From Tupaia tana (taxonomy: Eukaryota; Chordata; Mammalia; Scandentia; Tupaiidae): DNA of 64,000 bases. A model generated the notes under the pieces. The model was not told the origin of the DNA. It was given only the letters and a program-made list of their open reading frames with translations, and did no database searches. The position numbers were made by a program, and so were the translations under genes. The DNA lies in contig JAKSZU010000004.1 in assembly GCA_026018925.1 (NCBI GenBank), forward strand, positions 12,912,964 to 12,976,963. The letters run 5' to 3'. Shown here one piece after another: positions 12,203 to 22,629 of the stretch (its first letter is position 1; every line of letters starts with the position of its first letter).

Positions 12203-12345
12203 GTATGGCTTCGTGGAGTTTGACGACCTGCGGGACGCGGATGATGCCGTGTACGAGCTGAACGGCAAGGACCTCTGCGGAGAGCGGGTGATCGTGGAGC
12301 ATGCCCGGGGCCCGCGGCGTGACGGCAGCTATGGCTCGGGACGCA
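12203..12345 (+). CDS. SRSF4: SRSF4 exon 2 (RRM1, second half)
   Basis: 143 bp between acceptor ctccccag and donor gtaagc. The first base completes a split Gly codon; the last base A starts a Ser codon finished by exon 3. Encodes the RNP1 strand GYGFVEF and the C-terminal strands of RRM1, ending in RDGSYGSGR. Confidence 0.97.
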
Positions 12346-15300
12346 GTAAGCATCCGAGGGCACCCATGTTGGCGACGTGCCCGCGTGACTCAGGGTGAAC
12401 TTGTGAAGTGACGAGTACCTGAACCTTACACTTACACGTATCGGTGCTCCAGCCACTGGCTTTATAAGCTATGTGTCTTGTTCATGTAGAAGTACAGATG
12501 AATGTCTTTGATCATGTTTGACTTTCTTTAATTAATGAATGGCAAATTTCTTGCTTTAATACTTTATAAACATGTTTAATAATATGTGTTTGTGTTGTTT
12601 TTTTCTCTGTGATGCAATTGTTCGACATAGCTTTAACAAAGACCTCAATGTTTTAACTAAAAGACGCCTTTGAGGCTCAGATGGCTGCCTGCTCCATCTG
12701 CTGACCTTGGGCTACCTTTCCATGTGTGAACCATTGTGGCCCTTGGCTACCAAAAACAGGAAGCCATGTGACGAGCAGCCTTTCCCCATTAGACCTGGGT
12801 GGTGAGGACCCCAAGGGTTAGACACAGATGAGAGGAAACTGACATAGGTGCCTGAAATCTTTATTTTTTTTTTTTATTTAAAATATTCACAAAAACGTTA
12901 ATCACTGTGAGTAACACCAGTAACTGATTTAGGAGTATTGTTACTTATGTCTAAATAGTTAAATTATTTGTAGTTTTAATTTATGCATATTAATTTTCAA
13001 TATAAAGGTTAATGAACATACTCATCACTTCATCAATTTTCGTGTGTGATTGCTTTTTTAGAAAATCTGTTGAAAGTTTAGAATTATGGGTGGTGGTAGA
13101 GTTAAAACACATGTGCTATTGTTAGGGCGGGGCTAGATGGGAGATTCAGGGGTATGTGCTGTGCCGTTCTTTGCCTTTCCCTCCCCTGACGTAACCTTGT
13201 CTATTTGAACCTCCCAAAGGTGGATATGGTTATAGAAGAAGTGGCCGCGATAAATATGGCCCTCCCACCCGCACAGAATATAGGCTGATTGTGGAGAACT
13301 TGTCAAGTCGATGCAGCTGGCAAGACTTAAAGGTTTGGGCCCATTGCCCTTTTGGGGTGCGGGTGGAGGGAGGTGAGAGCACCGGGTCCCGGGTGGTCCC
13401 ACAATACAGGCGTGACATGGAAGAGCCTTCTTGGAGCACATGGGGGTTCCCCATTTTAGTGTTCCACAGGGGCACAGAGGACGTCAGCATTCCCATCTTC
13501 TTGCCACTGCTCTAAGGGTGAGCCTGTGGTCTCTGCGGAGGGCGCTAACGAGCAGGCCTAGTGCAGCTGATCACCAGCAGGAGAGAGGGTGGGGACTGCC
13601 ACGGCAGCTGTACGTGCAGGTTCATGTCAGCCCCAGGGAGCCGCACACCAGCCGTTCTTTCATAAGCTCTATTTTTCTTGGACTGTTTGTACTGATGCCT
13701 GCTCATTTTTTCTTTTTTTGGAGAGGTTTTCGCCATAGGACACGTGTGCTTGCCAGACAGACAGACAGAGACAGAAAGCGAGAAATCGCCCCCCAGGGGG
13801 GATGGTCACGCCACAATCCTTTCTCCTCCATTCTCCCCTCGGGATCTTGGGCACACACACACACGCCCAGCGTCAGTTTTAAGCCACTAGGTCTGGGACT
13901 CGAACCATGGTCGACTATGTGGGAGTCCAGCGACATAGCCATTACGCTAACTGCTGGTCCCACGCCTGCTCATTTTTTGAGGACAGGATTGGTTTTGATC
14001 TCAACAGGGAAGAAAAGCTTACTGATTAGTGTCCTCACCTGGGTGGTCTTAGAATGAGAGGGATGTTCACCTTTCCCAGCTGGCTTCTTACTTTCTTGGT
14101 TCGTTATTAGACAAGTCATTTCTAGCCAAATGAATGCTCTTATTGAGGCTTAGGGGCGAATAGTTAGGAATCCTTTATATTTGTATATTACAAGTTTCAC
14201 CTTAATGTACTTTCACTTCTGTTCCCTTCATTGTCTTTTTTTTTTTTTTAAGAATTATTTCTTTTTATTTATTCATTCATTCATTTTAATTTGGCCAGAG
14301 AGAGACACAGAGAACAAGAGAGAGGGAAAGTGAGAAAGCAAGCCACCAAATCTGGGACTCAAACCGTGGTTGGCCATGTGGGAATCCAGCAGCTTAACCA
14401 CCATTGCCACCTGCTGGTCCCCAAGAGACGGATCTTTGCTATAGGGCACTGGTGCTTGCCAGAGAGACTGAAAGAGAGAGAGAGAGAAGGTAAGAACCTA
14501 CCCCCCCAGGAAGGATGGCTATACCGCAGTCCATTCTCCTCTTGGGATTTTGGGCACGCACGCACACGCTCCCAGCATGAGTTTCAAGCCACCTAGTCCA
14601 GGGCTCAAACTGTGATCAGTAGGCATGTGGGAGTCTGGCAACATAACCATACACAATCTGCTAGTCTCCAGAGATGAGGCCTTGAGAATGTGGAGCCCTT
14701 GCGGTGGCTGTCAACTCTGTGGCAGGCCTTTTTCGAGCACTGCTGACCAGGTTGTGTTGCTAAGGAACAACTCTGGGACTCAGAGTGTTGCTGGGCGCCA
14801 TGGGTGGACACTGGGAAGCTGCTCCCTGTGAGCAGAAAAGACCAGCCCTTCATGCCCTGTCACTGACACAGGATTGTAAGCTTAACAAAACTTTCCAATT
14901 TTTTGGCATAAATGGAGCCTGATTGGGCCAGCAGGTAGCGTAGTAGTTAAGGTACTGGACTCTCACATGACAGACCGCTGTTCAAACCCTGGACCCAGTG
15001 GCTTGAAATTCATGCTGGGTACATGTGCGTGTGTGCCCAAAATCCCAGGAGGAGGAGGGATTGTGCCATGGCCATTCCCCGAGGGGTGATTTCTCACTTT
15101 CTGTCTCTCTCTCTGGTGAGCACACGTGCCCTGTAGTAAAAACCTCTCAGAAAAAATAAATAAATAAAGACCAGCAGAGCAGGTTGCCGGGGCAGGTGGA
15201 GCGCTCTAAAGAGCAGGCCTCTGGAGCTGTTGCCTGTGTGGGGCTGGCCTGCCACTTAGCGGCCACCTCACAGTGGCAGCTCTTTTGCCTGTCCTCAGCT

Positions 15301-18300
15301 TCCAGAGGGGTCAGTGCTGACCCGACTCAAGGGCCCCGTGAGAGTGGGGTGAGTTTTAAAGCCTAGAGCAGGCTGACCCCTAGCCTAGTGGTCACGGGGC
15401 CCGGACCCCACATGACCAGTTGTGCCTCATACCCCAGCCCCGGAAGTGGGGCACCAGGCACGCGTGCACCCACAGTGCTGGCCGGGTGGAGGGGCGGGGC
15501 AGAAGGGGTGCTGCGCCGCGCTCCTGGGGTGCTTCCTCTCGCTGGCGCATGCAGCCTCTGGCAGCTGGAAGAATGCCTGGGGCCGGGCAGCGGCATAGTG
15601 GTTAGGACGATGAGATCCCACATGGCCAGTGGCACAGCTCCGGTCCTGGGCCCGGCAGCTTACAAAACAAGGCATGTGTGTGTGAGTACCCAAAACCCCA
15701 AAAGGAAGAGGGAGACGGATTGCCGGGTGACCATACCCCCTGAGGGATTCACTCGTTCTTTCCCTCTCTGACTAGTGCACGTGCTAACATTTTTTTTTTT
15801 AAGCCTAGAATGCTTTCTGTTACAATAAATGTTAACTATTAATGAATAAAATATAAAAAATAAAGCACTTAAGGGTATTTTAATCCAAAAGTGTGTAGGC
15901 CCAGCCATGCTGGCATGCTCTGCTAGACTGGGACCACGTGGGACACGCAGGTTCAGCTCCCAGTCCAGCCTGAGGCTGGGCGCGGCGGCATGCAGCTATG
16001 GTCCCAGCTGCTTAGGGACCCAAGGCCAGAGGGTCGCGGCTCAGCGGGACGCCCTGTCTTTACGTAACTGTAATGCCCAGTGGTGGTGACATGGAGAGGG
16101 AGACTACACGGTGGTGTCCCCTGTTGGAAGTGTTGAGCCTTGGTTGCTTCACCCACATGAGGCTGTGTTAAGAACTGGAGTTCTTAGGGCCAGCTGGTAG
16201 CATGGTGGTCAAGGCACTGGGCTCCCACACAGCCCACCGTGGTTCAAATCCCAGACCTGGTGGCTTGCTTTCTCACTTTCTATCTCTGTTTCTGGTGAGC
16301 ACACATGCCTTATTGCAAACTTAAAAAATAACAGTAATTGGGACAATCAGATGGCATAATGGTACATTGCTGGATTTCCATGTAGTCGACCACAGTTTGA
16401 GTCCTGGACTCAGTGACTCGAAACACACTGGGCACGTGTGCGTTTGTGCCCAAAATCCTGAACAAATGGAGAAGGGATTGCAGCATAGCCAGCCCTTTAG
16501 AGGGTGATTTCTCGCTTTCTGTCTGTCTAGCGAATGCACACTCCCTGTAGCAAAAATCTCTCTTAAAAAATTAATAATAGTAGTAGTTTTTTAGAAATAA
16601 CGGGGGTCCTGAGGTCTGTGCTGTTCGGACCTGCTTGCTCACGTCCTACCTGGATCGCCTGGAGCAGTAGCGCCTGTGTGAAGTGAGTGCCGTCTGAGCG
16701 TGCGTTGTGCTTGCTGCTGAGGGTGCTCGGGAAGCACAGCGGAGGAAGATGGCAGTGGTGCTGCCCTAAGCCCGCCGGCAGAGGCATCGTGTCTCCACCT
16801 GCCAGGGCGGCAGTCTTGGCCTAAGTGTGACAGTGTCCTCATTCTGTCCCAGAGGCATCCCAGGTGGGAGAGCTCCTTTCCTTTTACCCAGAACCCACTC
16901 CTACAGACAATCCAACTGAATAAAGAAATTATTGTGCAGAGATGTTCTTTCCTGGATTATAAACAGCAGCAAAAGACTATGTGAGCCAAAAGTCTCGACC
17001 CCTGAGAAACCTCAGAAGTGGCGGGCACGCTCATCATGGAGGTGGTACCTGCCCGGTGCTTGTGGTGCAGGGAGCAGAGGCGTAGTCTCAGGGTATGTGC
17101 GGTGCTCGGGAGGCAGCGCGCAGAAATTACGTGCTCCCGAATATCCGTGTGGTCATCCCTCAGATTCCCTCGCTTGTATTATATTTAAAGAAATGTGGGG
17201 AGGCTAGCAGTAAGCCCTAAATTTTAAACTTTATGCAGATATCCTTTTCGTTTTAAATACTAATTACATCCCCCTTCATTTCTGTGTCTCCTTGGCACGT
17301 GTCTGGCAGGAGTTGTACTCTCCCTACGTGGACCGCATCGAGTCTGAGAGAATGAGGAGAGCCTGGTGGTGGGTGTGGGTGTGGGTGCAGTGGCCACCTT
17401 CCCAGGAAAGCTGGCACTTCCTGGTGGAAGGAAGAGCAGGGCCGTCACGGTGAAGGCCACACTCAGTCTGCACAAGTGCGCTAACGTGTTGGGGTTTCCT
17501 CCTTTAGGATTACATGCGCCAGGCCGGAGAAGTGACCTACGCAGATGCTCACAAGGGCCGCAAAAATGAAGGGGTGATTGAGTTTGTATCTTACTCGGAT
17601 ATGAAAAGAGCTTTAGAGAAGCTGGATGGGACAGAAGTCAACGGCCGGAAGATCCGATTGGTTGAAGACAAGCCGGGCTCCAGGCGGCGCCGGTCCTACT
17701 CCAGGAGCCGTAGTCATTCGAGGTACTTCAGGGCGTTGTGTCTGCCGGAGCTCAGACAGAGCTCGGTTCTGTAAACCCAGGGGCGCACAGTCACCCAGTC
17801 ATGTCGTTCCCCGTGGAGTCCTCAGTGACGTGGTTCCTTCTGGCCTGGAACTCAGACCTTTGAACTGAACCCGAGCCCTTCGTGGGTGCAGATAGAAGCA
17901 AGTCCTTTATCTGGGACAGGAACCGGCGGCTGTGCACATTTCTCTGGGTCCCCCAGTCATCCCTGATGAGGGTGCACGTGTCCACTGGTCCTTTGCTCGC
18001 TCTCGCAGCTACTCAAGAGCAGAGACCTTAGCTTGTTTGGCAGCAGCTCTGCAGCTAGGCCGGGCACTCGGCTAGGTACCCAGAGGCCGTCATGAGCAGG
18101 ACAGAGCTGGGGTCCCTGGCGGCGTGACTCCACCTAGTGGAGAGGACAGGCATTGAGCAGGTAGCCATGTGGCAGGTGCGGGAGGACATGCGTGCTGCAC
18201 ACCTGATCTCCACAGTTGGCAGGGGCTTCCCTAAGGACACGCCCAGGCTGAGCCGAGCCCTGCAGGGTGTCAGATGGGTGCAGAGGAAGAGGCAGCGCCT

Positions 18301-21300
18301 TTCCAGCAGAGAGACGGCCCAGGGACAGGAGAGCACGCCCCCTAGTAGAGAGGCTAACACGCTGGGGGTTGGGGAATCAGGGAGTAGCCAGAGGTGAGGC
18401 AGAGAGGGTCTGGGCCATGCCAAGCTCTGGGCCGGCTAGGGGAGCGTAGTGGGCGTCATTGGAGACAGGGCTACTTCTGCTCTGAGTGTTCTGTGTTTTG
18501 GTTGGTTTGTTTTTCACATTTTTGCCATAGGGCACATGCACTCATCAGAGTGAGGGAAAGTAAGAATCCTCCCCCTCCCCCCCCATGGCCATGCCCTAAT
18601 CCCTTCTCCATTCTCCTTTCAAGATTTTGGGCAATTTTGGGTGCTCGTATGCCTGGTGTGATTTTTCTTTCTTTTTTTCTTTTTCTTTTTTCTTTTTTTT
18701 TTTTGGAGAGGTTTTTGCTATAGGGTGCGTGTACTCTCCAGAGAGACAGAAAGCAAGAGGGACCAGCAGGTGGCATGGTGGTTAAGGTGCTGGACACTCC
18801 CACATGGCTGACCACAGTTCAAGTCCTGGACCTGGCAGCTTGTTTTCTCACTCTTTCTCTCTATCTCTCTGATCAAATTAAAATAAATGAATGAATAAAT
18901 AAAATTTAAAAAATTTAAAAAATAAAAAGAAAGCAAGAAATCACCCCCTGGGGGGATGGCCACACCGCAATCTATTCTCATCTCAGAGATCTTGGGCACG
19001 CACGCACACGCACCCAGCATGAGTTTAAGCCACTGGGTCTAGGACTCGAACTGCAGTCGACTACATGGGAGTCCAGTGACATAGCCATTACACCACCTGC
19101 TGGTCCGTCCCCCCACCCCCTGTGTGATTTTCAAGCCACCAGGTCCGAGATGCAAACCACATTCAGCTATGTGGTAGTCCAGCACCTTAACCACTCCACC
19201 ACCCGCTCGCCTTTCTGTTTTGTTTTCCGTTGTAGCAGATTATTCGATGAACCCGAGCCCTTTTACACCTACCACTCCCCAGCCTCGGGAGTCTTATCGG
19301 CCAATCTCATTTTGTCACTCCCACCTGCATGTTTGAAGGCAGGTCTAGATATCCTGTCGTTCCGCCTTTATTCCAGCATGCCTTCCCCTTCTGGGCAGGC
19401 GTGTTGCTAGTCATCTGATCTGGGGTTTGTTGTTGTTGTTTTTTTTTTGGAGAGGTTTTTGCTATAGGGCGCGTGCGCTCACCAGACAGACAGAGACAGA
19501 GAGACAGAAAGCGAGAAATCACCCCCCAGGGGGGATGGCCACACTGCAATCCCTTCTCCTTCGTTCTCCTCTTGGGATCTTGGGCACACACGCACACACG
19601 GCCAGCGTGAGTTTTAAGCCATCAGGTCTGGGACGCGAGCCGCGGTTGACTGCATGGGAGTCCAGTGACATAGCCGTTAAACTAACTGCTGGTCCCTGGG
19701 GGATTATTTTTAAATACTTGCCAGGGAGCACATGCACGGCCCAGAGCTGGAGCATGGGCACGCACACAGCCCTCCGTGGGCGTGGGCATATATGGGCATG
19801 CACACAGCCCTCCATGGGCATGGGCATGCGACGCGGCCCTCTGTGGGCGTGGTGTACACAGGCACGCGACGCAGCCCTGGGGAGTGTGGGCGTACACGGG
19901 CACGCGACACAGCTCGGGGGGTGTGGGCGTACACGGGCACGCGACACGGCTCGGGGTGTGTGGGCGTACACGGGCACACGACACGGCTCGGGGTGTGTGG
20001 GCGTACACGGGCACGCGACACGGCTCGGGGTGTGTGGGCATACACGGGCACGTGACACGGCTCGGGGTGTGTGGGCGTACATGGGCACGCGAGGCAGCCC
20101 TCAACAGGGGGGCCCTCATGCAATGCGGCCCTCAGTGGGGAGGCAGGCGTACATAGGCCCATGTGTGTTTTTCAAGCTGCGGGGGCCAGGATTTGAACTG
20201 TGGCCAGCCGTGTCAGACCAGACTCCTTTAGCTACGAGGGTACAGGGCTGACCAGGTTCGGATGTGGTAAGCAAAGGAGAGTTGGTTTGGTCGGACTTTG
20301 AAGGCCCAGAGCCACCTGTGATGAGAGAGAGTGTGCCTCCTTACAAGCCCGTCAGGACACAAGCGCGAGGCCGCCTGATGCCTCGTCACTCCTAGAAGCC
20401 CTGGTCTTCAACACTGTGGTCAAACTCGGTTTCTGGTGGCCAGCACCACATAGTGGGTCAGCAAACACAGCATACTCTTTCTTTCATGAGAGAGACAGGT
20501 GCCTAGCCAGGTCCCAGTGCCACAGTCCAGGCCTACCTCGGCCAGCCTGGGTCGTGGGCATGTGCGCCGGCGTGGCAGGCGGGGAGGTCTGGGCATGAGC
20601 CTGGAGCCCCCCCATGTGGGCCAGCCGGCCAGAGAGTCTTCATCGCTGCAGCCCCGGGCAGACCTGGCGGCCTACAGGTGGGCGGGTGCAGGCCCAGCAG
20701 CATGCGTGTCCGATTGCTCAGCAGAACCGGGCCTCCATGCTGCCCATGCCTGGCTGCGTTCCGGCATCTGAGCGCCTCAGTGTACTCTTGTAGTTGCGCG
20801 CTCGTGTTGGGGCCTCGGGAGTCACACGGGCCGGTGTCACATCTGAGTCTCCCAGCCACCAGTCTCCCCTGGCGCCCACCTGCGCTGTGTTCCCTGCCTT
20901 TCGTGGTGGCGGATGGTCTCCTGTGGCTGACCCGTGGCCACGTGCTCGAGGTGTGCCCGGCCGTCTCCTCGCTGCCCCAGGTCATCTCAAGGTGTGTCCG
21001 GCCGTCTCCTTGCTGCCCCAGGTCATCTCGAGGTGTGCCCGGCCGTCTCCTCGCTGCCCCAGGTCATCTCGAGGTGTGCCCGGCCGTCTCCTCGCTGCCC
21101 CAGGTCATCTCGAGGTGTGTTCGGCCGTCTCCTCGCTGCCCCAGGTCATCTCGAGGCACCAGAGCAGGTCTGCCCAGCAGGACCCCTTCCCGAGTAGGAC
21201 GTGGCGATCCGTGTGCCGCCGTGGTGGTGCCAAACGTCCCATGGCGAATGACACGCTTCCACGCCTTGGGGACTGTCGTTTCAAGCCATCCTGACCTGTC

Positions 21301-22577
21301 ACCTCGGTGTTTTGTGTGCCACGGCCATGCCTTTTATACCCAGACCGCCCCACCTGTGCTGGGGAGCCGTGGGTCCAGTGCCATGTGCTGTCTGCCTGCC
21401 GTGTGCTTCCTTGTCCTGTGCGTGTGTTCGGCTCTTGCCTGTACCTCTGTCACGGCGTTCTCGAACATGAAAGGTGAAGGGTCGTTCACAAACACCTGTG
21501 CGCCTCCCCCTGCCCTCGGCAGCCGCATTACTGTCCTCGCTCTCCCACCGCATGCGCTCACGGGCGCTCGTCTCCGGACACACGCTGCACGTACTGTGCT
21601 GCGGCACTTTCAAGTAGGCCTAGGAAGTCCAGCGTGTCTCCCTAAGTACCTTACCAGGTGCCACCAGGCACAGGGAGAGTGGGGTGCCAGTGTCCGTCAG
21701 GTCGCCCAGTCCAGACTGGGCCTCTCCTGCTGCTCCAGGGTGTGCTCACCTGCTCACAGCTGGGCCCTCTCGACCAGGAGCTAATCCCATCATGAGGTGC
21801 CAAGGGCTCTCCAGCTCTTCTCCCTACAGCATGTATTTTCCTTGAGTTTATGAAATATTCTCCCCCATTCTGGATTAGTCGACTCGTTGGTATCACTGAA
21901 CTTTTTTTTTTTTTTTTCCTCTGGAGAGGTTTTCGCTATAGGGCACATGCGCTCGCCAGACAGAGACATAGAGACAGAAAGCAAGAAATTACCCCCCGGG
22001 GGGATGGCCACGCTGCAATCCCTTCTCCTCCATTCTCCTCTCGGGATCTTGGGCACGCACGCACACGCGCTCGGCATGAGTTTTAAGCCACCGGGTCTGG
22101 GACGCGAACCACGGTCGACTACGTGGGAGTCCAGCGACATAGCCGTTACGCTAACTGCTGGTTCCCTATCACTGAACTTTTATACCTTATCCCCTGAACT
22201 TCCTGTAAACTGGAATTTGGGTCTGGAGAAGGCCAACTGAGGTGCAGAGTAAGCATTTTTGGCAAGAGTCCTTCGGAGGCGATAGTGCCCAGGAGGCCTG
22301 AAAGTGCCCCTCCTGCCGTCCAGGCCCGCCTTGTGCTTGCTGCCCTGAGTACGCGACCCACCTCCCCCAGGAGCCCTGGCAGCTGTCAGTAGAGGATGTT
22401 CAGTGTTGGCAGCCTGGGCTTACTGAAGGTTTCACAAGGCGTGGGCTGTTGGTCACAAGGCGTGGGCTGTTGGTCTTTTTAAAGTAGCAGTCTGGGGCCA
22501 GCAGGTGGTGAGGTGATTAAGGGCGCTGGACTCCCACATGGCCAACCGCAGTTCAAGTCCTGGACCTGGCAGTTTGC

Positions 22578-22629
<52 letters not shown>

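Larger units (their letters stand above)
18504..19212 (-). mobile_element. Outer SINE of a three-level nest
   Basis: The outer minus-strand element occupies 18504-18655 plus 19132-19212. It is split by another minus-strand SINE bounded by GTGTGATTTT at 18656-18665 and 19122-19131. The outer body resumes with tcaagccaccaggtccgag after the insertion. Confidence 0.85.

Noticed and set aside
15368..15440. Degenerate tRNA-like head (gacccctagcctagtggtcacgg)
   Set aside because: Only the A-box area is suggestive; body and tail were not found.
19519..20119. Long open frames with repeating [22 protein letters not shown] peptides
   Set aside because: Product of the 37-bp minisatellite; open in several frames of both strands, which marks it as noncoding.
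20678..21784. 368-codon open frame on the plus strand
   Set aside because: Spans the 41-bp minisatellite, whose unit lacks stops; no family resemblance.
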